Assembly: GCF_035046485.1 (NCBI RefSeq)
Contig: NC_085137.1
Coordinates: 450,174,980-450,238,979, forward strand
DNA length: 64,000 nt
Direction: 5' to 3'
Origin: Aedes albopictus
Taxonomy: Eukaryota > Arthropoda > Insecta > Diptera > Culicidae
In this document: in pieces, positions 46,172-57,390 of the stretch
Layout of the letters: each line of letters begins with the position of its first letter
How positions within the stretch are numbered: the first letter of the stretch is position 1
Translations under genes and position numbers: made by a program
Notes under the pieces: model-generated
Told to the model about the DNA's origin: nothing
Database searches by the model: none
What the model saw: only the letters and a program-made list of their open reading frames with translations

Positions 46172-49100
46172 ATACTTACCTTACCGACCAGGCTAAGGCC
46201 GGGGTGGCCTCTGCGGTACATAGTAGCCGTCTCCATTCCACTCGGTCCATGGCTGTTTGTCTCCAGTTCCGCACTCTGCGTAGGGTCCGCAGATCGTCCT
46301 CCACTTTGTCGACCCTCCTCGCTCGCTGCGCACCACGTCTTCTTGTACCGGTCGGATGACTCTCGAGAACCATTTTAGTCGGGTTGCTATCCGACATCCT
46401 GATGACGTGACCCGCCCACCGTAGCCTTCCGATTTTCGCGGTATGGACGATGGTTGGTTTTCTCAGCAGCTGATGCAGCTCGTGGTTCATTCGCCTTCTC
46501 CAAGTCCCGTCTTCCATCTGCACTCCGCCGTAGATGGTACGCAACACCTTCCGTTCGAAAACTCCAAGGGCGCGTAGGTCCTCTGCACGTAGGGTCCATG
46601 TTTCGTGCCCATAGAGGACGACCGGTCTAATCAGCGTTTTGTAGATGGTTAACTTCGTGTTACGGCGAACTTCATTCGATCGTAGAGTTCTGCGGAGTCC
46701 AAAGTAAGCACGATTTCCTGCCACAATGCATCTCTGAATTTCTCTGCTGGTGTTGTTGTCGGCGGTCACCAGTGAGCCCAAGTACACGAATTCTTCAACC
46801 GCCTCGATTTCATCACCGTCGATAGAAATTTGAGGTGGCGGGCGCGGTGATTTCATCATGTGCTATGTCTTCAAAACAATAATGACTAATCCAATTCGCC
46901 TGGCTTCACTCTTTAGTCGGATGTACGTTTCCGCCATCGTTTAAAATTTACGAGCTATAATATCAATATCATCAGCGAAACCAAGCAGCTGAAAGGACTT
47001 CGTGAAAATCATCCCATTCGTGTTTATCCCTGTTCTCCTAATTACACCCTCTAACGCAATGTTGAACAGCAAGCACGAAAGGTCTTTCGTCCTCTTGCCG
47101 TAACCCTCTGTGAGATTCGAAGGGACTCGAGTGTGTCCCTGATACTCGAACTACGCACATTACTCGATCCATCGTCGCCTTGATTAATCGTATCAGTTTA
47201 TCCGGGAATCCGCCATTATCCCAGAATCTGACATAGCTATTCTCGATCGATTGTATCATACGCCGATATGAAATCGATGAAAAAGTGATACGTGGGCACG
47301 TTGTATTCGCGGCATTTCGGCAACACCTGGCAGATGGTGAACATCTGATTCGTTGTAGCGCGTTCACCTATGAATTCAGCCTGATATTGCCCCACGAACT
47401 CTCTTGCAATCGGTGATAGACGACGGCACTAAATTTGAGAGAGTATCTTGTAGGCAGCGCTCAGTAGTGTGATCGCGCGATAGTTCCCACAATCCAACTT
47501 GTCGCCCTTGTTGCAGATGGGACACACGATACCTTCCATCCATCCCTCAGGTAATAATTCCTCCTCCTTTTAAGTCTTGGTAATGACCCAGTGTAGTGCT
47601 CTCGTCAGTGCTTCTCCACCGTATTTCTGAAGCTCACTTGGTAGTAGATCTGCTCCAGCGGCTTTGTTGTTTTTCAACCGGCTAACCTCCTCCTCAATCT
47701 CTTGGAGGTTCGGGGCCAGAAGTCTTTCGTCCTGTGCATATACTCCTAGACCTGTTACCACGCCACCCTCGGAACTTTCAACGTCTCCATTGAGATGCTC
47801 ATCGTAATGATGCCGCCACCTCTCGACCACCTCACGCTCGCTCGTGAGAATATTCCCGTGATTATCTCGGCACATGTCGGCTTGTGGCACAAAGCCTCTG
47901 CGCGAGCGGTTCAGCTTCTCGTAGAACTTTCGTGTGTCCTTAGCGCGGTACAGCTCTTCCATCGCTTCGCGATCTCGTTCTTTCTGCTGGCGCTTCTTCG
48001 TCCGGAAGACTGAGTTCTGCCTGTTTCGCACCTGTCTTTACGTCCTCATTCGCTCTCGTACGGTGTTGCAGCACTCTCGCCCATGCCGCATTCTTCTGGT
48101 TTTTCAACTGCTTACATTCGCCGTCGTACCAGTCGTTTCTGTGATTCGGAGTCGCGAAGCCTAGTGCTGTAGCCGAGGTACTACCTATGGCGGATCGGAT
48201 GTTCGGATGTCCCTCCAGCCATCTTCAAGCGTATTTGCGCCGAGATGCTCTGCCGTTGGTAGGGCCACTGCTAACTGCTGCGCGTAGTCTTGAGCCACTT
48301 CTACGTTACGCAGCTGCCCAATGTTGAGCCGCGGCGTTCGACTTCGACGCGTGGTAATAACCGTCGAAAGATTTCAGCGACTAAGTAGTGATCCGAATCT
48401 ATATTCGCACTGCGGTATGTGCGGACATTGGTTATATCCGAGAAGAATTTACCGTCGATTAGAACGTGGTCGATTTGGTTTTCTGTTTGATGGTTGGGTG
48501 ATCTCCAGGTGGCTTTGTGGATATCTTTGCGGGGGAAGAAGGTGCTTCGGACTACCATACCACGGGAGGCTGCAAAGTTTACGGCCGTTATCTTTCGATA
48601 CAGCGTGCAGGCTGTTTCGCCCTTCCTATCTGAGCGGCGAGTAACCATCGTATGTTTGCTCTAACTGTGCGTAGAACGCTTCTTTCTCGTCATTAGGTCT
48701 CCATTCGTGTGGGCAGTGGACGTCGATGATGCTGTAGTTGAAGAAACGGCCCTTAACTCTCAACATGCACATCCTTGCGTTGATCGGCTGCCACCTGATC
48801 ACACGTTGTAGCATCTTGCCCAACACATTAATTCCGTTTCCTAGTTCATTGGTCGTGTCACAGCTTCGGTAGAAGGTAGCCGCTCGATGCCCGCTTTCTG
48901 TCCAGCCCAACAAAGTTTCTGCAACGCGACGATGTCGAAGTTGTGGGGATGTAATTCGTCATAGATTATCCTGTCACATCCTGCGAAACAAAGTGACTTG
49001 CAATTCCATGTTCCAAGTTTCCAATCGTGGTCCTTATTTCGTCGCGTGGATCTTTGCCGATTGTATCGAGTCGTATTTTCTCCTATGTTATTCGCAATGG

Positions 49101-49455
49101 GGATTTTTACGGGTGGCCTATGCCAACACTCCTGTCTCGCCGGAGGGCCATCGTGCCAGTTCTGTTGAACGTCTCAACCAACACTGGGACGACCACGCTG
49201 ATGGGGCTACCACCTTGAATCTAGCTGGGCGTGATGCAGCGTTTCGTACTCATCCGTTGGAAGCCAGAACAGATGCTGCTTGAGCCGCACCTCCTTGGCG
49301 AACAGACCCTCGGGTCTTACCTCCTCAATCTAGCTGAAGTCAAAAGGACAACAGTGTCCAGGCTGCACTACCAGCTAAGCACACAGCTCTTAGCTGGCGG
49401 TCTTTGTCATCGCTTGACCCGTGGAAGCATGAGGTAGGAACTTGTGAGGACCAAT
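46172..49455 (-). mobile_element. RTE-like LINE family A, inverted copy (frameshifted)
   Basis: Collinear with 32213-35533 on the opposite strand and similar in length. Endonuclease 48301-48950, linker 47570-48170, RT about 46940-47570 with an intact GFADDIDI box near 46970, C-terminus 46176-46859 (EEFVYLGSLVTADNNTSREI, LRTIYGGVQMEDGTW). Several frameshifts split the protein. Both copies end in GGTAAGGTAAGTAT and start at GGTCCTCACAAGTTCC. Confidence 0.85.
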
Positions 49456-49504
49456 CGATTTATTAAGAATATACCATTTTAACCTAAATGGATTCAAAGG
49501 TTGC

Positions 49505-49660
49505 CATGAGCGAAACTACGGATGTTGTCCAGGGGGTGCACTACATACAAATATTCATTAGTTCATCGATTCATCATATATCCTCCTATATCTCACAGCA
49601 AAGCATTCAAATTCTAGGGGGTGTCTGGCACCCTCGGCAACCCCGGTAGTTTCGCCCATG
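49505..49660. mobile_element. 156-bp hAT-type MITE
   Basis: Ends CATGAGCGAAACTAC and GTAGTTTCGCCCATG, with an exact 8-bp duplication AAGGTTGC (49497-49504; 49661-49668). It contains CAGGGGGTGC/GGCACCCTCGG arms that recall the ends of the 4.4-kb hAT-like element. Confidence 0.8.
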
Positions 49661-49668
49661 AAGGTTGC

Positions 49669-50820
49669 CAATAATTTTAAGAAAGGCCACCAGCTAGAAG
49701 ATGCAAAGGCTATCTATGGAGTCTCTGGAGGAAGAGGGAGTTTGGATGCACAACAGGTGGCTTCAGGGGAGTTTTCGGGAGGATTCGGAGGGTGTCAGGT
49801 GCGTTACAGGTGGGGATTCATGAGTTTCAAGGGAGCCTCACAAACTAAATTATTCCTCTTATCCAATCATCAGAAAGCATTCGGCTCATCCGACAATCCT
49901 TCCTCTGAATGCATTGAATATTGAATCACATCGGTCGCCAAATCCTGGATGTCGCTACGTTTGATAATCATGATCGAAACCTTATAACATCGAAATAGCG
50001 ATCAGAACTCGATGTTTGGCTATATGAGGGTCCTCACATCAATGACGTTCTAGAAGTACCAGCCATCCCGCGGTCACTTGTATGCTTTCGAATTCTTTAC
50101 ATGCATGGTTAGTACTACTAATGGTTATCCAAAAAGCTACAGCGAAGCATATTAGTTGTGAACGGCTCGAACCTCCACAATCCAGCGGGAGTCGAAGGAA
50201 GCCCTGGCTACACTCAATCATCGAATGAGTGTAATCAGTTTCGTACCTTTTTCGATTACACTCATTCGAAGAGGGTATTCTGCTTAGAGGGTTCGAAAAA
50301 TTCGGTACAAGATACACTCTATCAGTTAAACACTATAGTCTTAGACTGACCTAGGAATTGCCGGGATTAAAATATGAGATGCAATTTCCAAGCTATCGAC
50401 TTATCATGAGAAATATAGAGCTTTGACTGTAGTTATTTCAGTAAAACTTATTTCACAAAATTAAACGAAAGGTATCTAATCTCTGTATCTAATAAATTGA
50501 ATTTTCTCATACATATGTAATATACATATAAGTTAATTTTATTAGTTAAAAGTGTTATGAATCTGTCTGGAAGAGCGTCGACAGAGTAAGAATTATTATT
50601 ATGTTTCGATGAAACGCTGTGAAGCGATAAAAATTGCACCTTTTTTCTGCAGCGGTACTTCACTTCTACCTACCATAAATTATGCTCAACTAACACAATT
50701 CAATTTGGCGCTACATGCTACATAGCGAATTCCATCGAGACATATGTTTTCTTCATTCATTCCTTCGCTTGATTGGTGCCACAGCATAACCTACAATAAG
50801 CGAACCACCAAGCACCATTA
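49669..50820. other. Non-coding stretch with one hairpin
   Basis: No gene recognised. A perfect 16-bp inverted repeat TCGAATGAGTGTAATC (50221-50236) / GATTACACTCATTCGA (50254-50269) with a 17-nt loop is the only structure; it is too short for a typical pre-miRNA. Confidence 0.45.
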
Positions 50821-51152
50821 TTGCATGCATGTCCATTGCAACCCCTGCCTACATCGTTCAATTCACGACAACCGACGGCTACGCGACGGCAATTAAGCCA
50901 AAGCACCTGGCATATAGCGCAGAAGTTCTGCTTCAATTCTTCTTCAGCTCCGTTCTTACTAACCGCTGACGACGACGACACGGTCCCAAAAGGTGGGAAC
51001 CTGACGCCACCAACATTCAATCCAACCAATTTGACACGTGTCCCGAACAAATTGCAAAACAATATACCAATCCTCCCAAGCGCTCAACATCTGTATAGGA
51101 GAGGTCCAAGTCCGGTCGTCGGTCGGTACCTACCCATAAACCGTTCCTCAAA

Positions 51153-51329
51153 GTGCGCCACTTTGGCAAATTCCAAGAGAGACTTATGCTCGCTCGCCTC
51201 TCAGATCCTAGTTCAACCTCCTCCAGCATCAGTTCACCGCGCGATCGCGATGCTGAGGCGGCGGTCGCGGCACCGCACTTCAATCTCTCCAGTTGTAGTA
51301 GACGCAGACCACGCAGACGTATCGAGGTA
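51153..51329 (+). other. Candidate first exon (donor at 51329)
   Basis: A GC- and CpG-rich stretch in AT-rich surroundings. A frame reading MLARLSDPSSTSSSISSPRD and then basic residues runs into a good donor, CGAG|GTAAGT, after 51329. An initiator-like TCAGTT lies near 51228. A second frame from 50821 is also open here, so coding status is unclear. It may be 5' UTR or the first coding exon of a plus-strand gene extending beyond the window. Confidence 0.35.
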
Positions 51330-51939
51330 AGTGCGAGGTGAGAGTTGCAATCTTTCTCTCCCCTCGACTGCTGGTTCGCGCTTCGTAGGCACGATCGCGG
51401 AGGACCCGCACCCGCCCCGTGCGCAGGTCTCTTCCAACGCTTCCAACATAATCTACCTTCCAATGGGGATAGACGAGAACCTGTGGAGACAGTGCGCAAG
51501 TTATTGCTCCAGGCTGCATGCAGGCAGGGAGCAATAGGCGCAGGGCATCAGGAGAAATCTAACCGATGCGCGATCGACCGCCGACAAATGACGAACGCGC
51601 CAGCCAGCCAGAAGTGGTTTGACTGCATCTCTCTTTTCGGTGCGCGGTGGTTCGTTTGGCTTCGTCGTCGTCGACGCTTGGCCTGGCCCGGTGGTGGCTT
51701 GGTCTTGCTCTCTAGGTAGCATAGCAGCATAGTGAGGGTATGCGGCATTCGATTTTCTTTGTTGGGAAAATGAAATGAAGTTTGATTATTTCTTAACTGA
51801 TAACATTAAAGTAAATCGTTCAAATATAGGGTTTCGAACTACTTGGGCACCCGCGTCAATTCCCGGCACCTCACAGCAAAACAAGTCAAAATATCACTTG
51901 CCGCATATTTTCCAAATGCACTTCCATGGGTAATCATCT
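51330..51939. other. GC-rich non-coding stretch after the candidate donor
   Basis: Overlapping ORFs in several frames on both strands (for example 51345-51719) reflect GC-rich sequence without domain features. It would be intron sequence if the donor at 51329 is used. Confidence 0.35.
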
Positions 51940-54830
51940 CCCACCGAAGATCGTTCTTAGCACGCGTCGCTCGAAAACTCCGAGTGCTTGTAGGTCCTCC
52001 TCGAGCATGGTCCATGTCTCGTGCCCGTAGAGGACCACCGGTCTTATTAGCGTTTTGTACATGGTGCATTTGGTGCGTGGGTGAATCTTTTTCAACCGCA
52101 GTTTCTTCTGGAGCCCGTAGTAGGCCCGACTTCCGCTGATGATGCGCCTCCGAATTTCACGGCTCACGTTGTTGTCAGCCGTCAGTAAGATTCCGAGGTA
52201 GACGAATTGTGAGTATTTTTGGTATAACAAATGACTTGACTACTCAAACTTTGTATGTAAATTGTAGTTTGCCCTGAAGATGAGTGAATAAACGCTCGAA
52301 ACGTCGGCTTTAATTAAAACAGTTGTTTTATAAGCAACCCGAGGACCGAAAATACGCCAGCAATCGTTATCAAAGTAGACGAATTCCTCCACCACCTCGA
52401 AAGTATCCCCGTCTATCGTAACATTACTACCCAGACGGATCCGGTCGTTTTCGGTTCCGCCGACCAGCATGTACTTTGTTTTTGAGGCATTCACCACCAG
52501 TCCGACCTTTGCTGCTTCGCGTTTCAGGCGGGTGTACAGCTCTGCCACCGTTCCAAATGTCCTAGCGATAATGTCCATGTCGTCCGCAAACCACACAAAT
52601 TGACCGGATTTTGTGAAAATCGTTTCCCGGCTGTTGAGTCCGGCTCGTCGCATCACACCTTCCAGAGCGATGTTGAAGAGTATGCATGAGAGTCCGTCAC
52701 CTTGTCGCAGTCCCCGGCGAGATTCGAATGAACTGGATAGTTCACCCGAAACCCTTACGCAGTTTTGCACACCGTCCATAGTTGCTTTAATCAGTCTAGT
52801 CAGCTTCCCAGGAAAACCGTTTTCGTCCATGATTCTCCATAGCTCTACGCGGTCGATACTGTCGTATGCCGCTTTGAAGTTAATGAACAGGTGATACGTT
52901 GGGACCTGGTATTCACGGCATTTCTGGAGGATTTGCCGTACGGTAAAGATCTGGTCCGTTGTCGACCGGCCGTCGATGAAGCCGGCTTGATAACTTCCCA
53001 CGAACTCATTCGTTTTAGGTGACAGACGACGGAAGATGATCTGGGATAGCATTTTGTAGGCAGCATTCAAAATAGTGATCGCCCTGAAGTTCTCACATTC
53101 CAAATGATCGCCTTTCTTGTGAATGGGGCAGATTACCCCTTCCTTCCACTCCTCCGGTAGCTGTTCGGTTTCCCAGATTTTGACTATCAGCCGATGCAGA
53201 CAGGTGGCCAACTTCTCTGGGGCAATCTTGATGAGTTCAGCTGCGATACCATCCTTACGAGCTGCTTTGTTGGTTTTGAGCTGGTGAATGGCATCCTTAA
53301 CTTCCCTCAGCGTGGGAGTTGGTTCATTTCCGTCCTCCGCTGCACTGGCGTCATCGTTTCCTCCGTTGCCGTGGGCTCCTGTGCCTACGTTCCGGTGCCG
53401 TTCAGGTGCTGATCGAAGTGCTGCTTCCACCTTTGGATCACCTCACGTCCGTCCGTCAAGAGGCCGCCGTCTTTATTCCTGCATAGATCGGCTCGCGGCA
53501 CGAAGCTGTTGCGGGATGCGTTGAGCTTCTGATAGAACTTCCGTGTTTCTTGGGAACGGCACAGCAGTTCCATTTCTTCACACTCCGCTTCTTCCAGGCG
53601 GCACTTTTTCTCCTGAAAGAGGCGGGTCTGCTGTTTCCGCTTCTGTTTATAACGTTCCACGTTCTGTCGAGTCCCTTTCTGCAACATTACCGCCCTCGCT
53701 GCATTCTTCTCCTCCAAAACCGTTCTGCACTCTTCGTCGAACCATTCGTTCCGTCGATTCCGTTCCACGTACCCGATGGTGCTCTCGGCTGCGACGTTGA
53801 TTACTGCTTTCACTTCACTTTTACTCCAGCAGTCCTCTAGAGGGGCCTCATCGAGCTCGCCCTCGTCTGGCAACGCGGCTTCGAGATTCTGCGCGTATGC
53901 TGAGGCGACAACCGATTGCTTCAGTCACTGTAGGTTGTACCGTGGCGGTCGCCGGTACCGTACAATGTTGATGACGGAGAGTTTTGGGCGCAGTTTGACC
54001 ATCACCAGATAGTGGTCGGAGTCGATGTTGGCGCCACGATAGGTCCTGACGTCGATAATGTCGGAGAAGTGCCGTCCGTCAATCAGAACGTGGTCGATTT
54101 GAGATTCCGTCTGCTGTGGTGATCTCTAGGTGTAATGATAAGGGAGGCTGTGTTGGAAAAAAGTGCTACGTATGGCCATATTTTTAGAGGCGGCGAAATC
54201 AATGAGTCGTAGGTCGTTTTCGTTCGTCAACTGGTGGGCGCTGAACTTACCAATCGTCGGTCTGAATTCCTCCTCCTGGCCCACCTGAGCGTTCAAATCT
54301 CCTATGATGGCGTCGTGGCTTGGGCAGCGATCGTACTCACGTTCGAGCTGCGCGTAAAATGCGTCCTTGTCATCATCAGTACTTCCGGAGTGTGGGCTGT
54401 GCACGTTTAATATGCTGAAGGTGAAGAATCGGCCCTTGATCCTCAACCTGCACATTCTTTCGTCGATCGGCCACCAACCGGTCACGCGCCTCTGCATATC
54501 ACCCATCACTATGAAAGCTGTTCCCAGCTCGCGTGTGTTGCCGCAGCTCTGGTAGATGGTATGATTACCTCTAAACGTTCGCACCATGGATCCTGTCCAA
54601 CACACCTTCTGCAGCGCTACGATGCCGAACCCGCGGTCCTTCAGTAGATCGGCGAGTATGCGGGTGCTCCCAATGAAGTTGAGAGATCGGCAGTTCCACA
54701 TACCGAGTTTCCAATCGCAAGTCCGTTTTGTTCGCTGGGGTCGTTGCCGTTGGTCTCGGTTCGTATTATTCTGTTGCTGATTTTCTGCTACAATGTTTTT
54801 TTACGGCTGCCTCTTAGGGCCTGACACTAA
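51940..54830 (-). mobile_element. RTE-like LINE family B, most complete copy (3'-truncated)
   Basis: Endonuclease 54126-54720: DRGFGIVALQKVCWTGSM, NVHSPHSG, IIGDLNAQVGQEE. Linker 53385-53873: NRRNEWFDEECRTVLEEK. RT 52386-53430 uninterrupted: CENFRAITILNAAYKMLS, INFKAAYDSIDRVELW, RRGLRQGDGLSCILFN and catalytic WFADDMDI. A C-terminal piece at 51940-52208 ends abruptly at LRTIFGG. A 166-bp insertion splits EEFVYFD from the rest. A premature stop near 54126 and frameshifts kill it. A 5' leader may extend towards 55150. Other copies: 24110-24640 and 25560-27130. Confidence 0.85.
52209..52374 (+). mobile_element. 166-bp insertion with hammerhead-like core (Penelope-element tail or retrozyme-like)
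   Basis: The insertion is flanked by the exact 11-bp duplication GTAGACGAATT (52198-52208; 52375-52385) and interrupts LINE family B. Within it, 52271-52308 reads GCC, CTGAAGA (52274-52280), a GAGTG/CGCTC hairpin, GAAACGTC (52298-52305) and GGC. That gives the CUGANGA and GAAA boxes of a hammerhead ribozyme, a predicted cleavage after GUC at 52305, a palindromic ACGT as minimal stem III, and GCC/GGC as stem I. Penelope-like elements are known to carry minimal hammerheads with this layout. One extra base precedes stem II, so activity is uncertain. Confidence 0.55.
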
Positions 54831-55340
54831 CCCCCCACTTTCCGGAGGACCATAGTGCGCAGTTGAGCTTAGAGTCATTCCCTGGCACTCGGACGTAGAT
54901 CAGCCGCCCCTAACATGGGGATCAGACGCTATTGTGAGCCGCTCCTCCTGGAGAACAGACACTCAGATTTACCGAAGCAAATCCCCCCTTCCCTGTCAGC
55001 CTACGACCCTTCCCACCGAGTTCCCACCGGGGTTGGCTACCCGATCTTCCCTAAGGTTGCTCATAGTTTCCGACCGGTACCGCGTGGAGGTAGGGATAGG
55101 AGTTGCTGGGCAGAGGCTAGTGGTTCACAATGGGATCTAAATTGCGCAGCATACCCAGTCTTTACCGTGCCATACCATGTTTCGAGCGTGTGAATAATAT
55201 TTTTCAAGAGTGTGACTGTTGAATATGACGTCACGCGCTCCATTGTTGTTGTTGGAATCGTGACGTCATGCTCGTTTGGATACACATTTTGACAGTTCGT
55301 TTGGAAACAACGCATTCATCATCGCGTATCTATGTTTCAT
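54831..55340. other. LINE leader and short inverted repeat
   Basis: 54831-55150 probably belongs to the 5' leader of LINE family B. At 55206-55268 ATGACGTCACG is mirrored by CGTGACGTCAT, about 50 bp apart. No gene. Confidence 0.4.
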
Positions 55341-56147
55341 TTTTCCGGGTCCCTCAGAAATTCTTTCGAGATTTTTTTTCCGAGACTCCTTCATGGATCT
55401 ATCTGAGTGTTTTTTGATATTCCTTCATGGATTTCTCCAGGATTCTGTCAAATATTCGTCCTGGAATTCGTTCTGGAATAACATTATGAGTTCCTTCCGG
55501 AATTCATTTTGCAGGAAAATTTTAATTTTAGTTTATGAATATTTTCCAGAATTCATCAATCGATGCTTTTCGACTCCTTCCGGGATTTCTTAAATGATTC
55601 ATCCCATGTTTACTTCCGAGATTTTTTCACGGATTATTCCCGAGATTGCATCAGCTATTTCTTAAGGATTATATCTGGATTTTCAGGATTCCTTCCGGGA
55701 TTGATTTATTGATTTTTCCTAGGTTTTCTTAGTGATTATTTCACGGATTCTTCAGGTTCCTTTGTGGATTTTTCCCAGGATTCTTTCTGAGATTCCTTCA
55801 TTGATTTATCCAGAGATTCCTTCAGGGTTTTCATTGGAGGTTTCTCCTGGATTCCTTCAGTAACTGTCTCTTCACGCTTTTTCAAGGAATTAACCCGGTA
55901 TATCTTAAGGATTTCTTTTAGAGATTTTTCCATGATGACTTCAAGGCCCCTTTAAAAAATCCCTCTGGGATTTCTCCAGGCAGTTCTTCAGAGACTCCTT
56001 CCGATTCTTCCAGGCATTCCATCAGAAACCTCTCCTGAGATTTCTGCGAGAAATCTTTCTGAGATTTTTTTTTTGGGAATTCCTCCAGCAATTTGTCACA
56101 GGATTCTAACACTATTCCATTTGGGGTTCGTTCAGAAATTCCTTCAA
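55341..56147. repeat. Degenerate 12/24-bp-period array, block 6
   Basis: TTCCTTCATGGATTTCTCCAG and related phrases at 12-nt steps. Minus ORFs here (55736-55933, 55918-56112) are Lys/Glu/Ser-rich four-residue repeats, not genes. Confidence 0.8.
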
Positions 56148-56485
56148 ACCAACTAACAATGTTAGATAGTCGTTGGCAAAACCATAAGTAAGAAACCCGC
56201 TAATATTGGGCAGCCTCAATAGCGTATCTGCTACGAGATTCCAAAAGCGGGGATAAGACTACATAAACTCAATTTCCTACTCTCTGCTAGATGAATGCCG
56301 AAATGAGATACCGGTTTTGAGCATTTGGTGCATCCAATCGGAAATCATTGGAGATATACCATGACTCCGTGTGGCTTCCAATACGGCATCGAAAGGCACG
56401 TTGTTAAAGACACCTTCGATATCTAAGAAAACACCCAAACAAGTTTGCTATTGAGCGAATGCTTTCTCGATATCATAAACAACAA
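56148..56485 (-). pseudogene. Fragment of the RNase H-bearing LINE (RT region)
   Basis: Nucleotide match to about 19568-19925, for example TTGGTGCATCCAATCGGAAA, GAGATATACCATGACTCCGT and AAACACCCAAACAAGTTTG, with small deletions. It is embedded in the 12-bp array and is much older than the 17.7-22.2 kb copy. Confidence 0.85.
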
Positions 56486-57075
56486 ATCCGAAGAAGAATG
56501 AGTCCTTGAAGGAACTTAGGAATAATCTTGGAAGAATCCCTGATGTAATATTGGGAATTATCCGTGAATGAATCCCGGTAGAAATCCCTAGAGCAATTCA
56601 CAAAAGGATCTCGAGAGGAATCAATGAAGGAATCCCGAGAGAATACTCATTCCGATAAGAATTCAACAATAAATATCAGTAGAAAACTCAAGAAATATCA
56701 ATCAAGGAATTCTGGAAATAATGTAAAGGAGAATCCCGATGGAAATCACTGTAGGAATCCCAAAAAAATGCAATAAGAAATCCATAAAATAATTTGGAGA
56801 GGAATAAATCAAGAAATTCCGGGAGCAATCTCTGATGGATTCCAGAGAGGTATCCCTAATGGAATATTTCAATGAATCCCGAAAGAAACTTCTGAAAGAT
56901 TGCCAAAAAGAGTCCCGGAAGAAAACCCCATGGGAATTCTGGGAGAAATATCCCGGAAAAATCCTGGAAGAATACTTGAAAGAATCCGGGATTGCTGAAG
57001 AATATACCTGAAGGTATTCCGGGAGAAATCAGTGCAAGCATCCCAAGAGAATCCATGGAAGAATCTCTGGAATAA
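56486..57075. repeat. Degenerate 12/24-bp-period array, block 7
   Basis: GGAATCCCGAGAGAAT and GGAAGAATCCCTGATG phrases, same family as block 6 but read mainly in the opposite orientation, on the other side of the LINE fragment. Confidence 0.75.
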
Positions 57076-57153
57076 TGTGTGGAATCATTCGAAGAATCTC
57101 GGCAGTTTGTTCCTTATGCAACTTCAATTATTCTGGTCAATCACGGAGTAGTA

Positions 57154-57390
57154 TTGCAGACTACATCCAAAATTGGACTATCACACTTTTTTTTGGTACG
57201 CCTAGAAAGTGTGATAAAAGTGCACATTTGCCTCGGATCGTCTCGACTTCTTCGGTGCACTTATTCCTACGTTTACAAGGAATAAGTGCTCCGAAGACCT
57301 CAACTCGATCCGACGTGGCCCTGCACTGTAATCACACTTTGAAAGTGTGTGCACACTATTGTGTCAGCCCAATTTGGGGTGCAGTCAGCA
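57154..57390. mobile_element. Nested-palindrome MITE
   Basis: The outer inverted repeat pairs GACTACATCCAAAATTGG with CCAATTTGGGGTGCAGTC. The middle pairs CTCGGATCG with CGATCCGAC. The inner pairs TCTTCGGTGCACTTATTCC with GGAATAAGTGCTCCGAAGA. The single strand would fold into one long hairpin. No coding capacity; ORFs 57075-57488 are artefacts. Confidence 0.65.

Noticed and set aside
50821..51330. 169-aa plus ORF ending at the candidate donor
   Set aside because: Composition is unremarkable, a second frame is open over the same bases, and there is no domain; kept only as possible 5' exon sequence.
55206..55268. Inverted ATGACGTCACG pair as a regulatory dimer
   Set aside because: It adjoins LINE leader sequence and could be a MITE remnant; no gene start is nearby.
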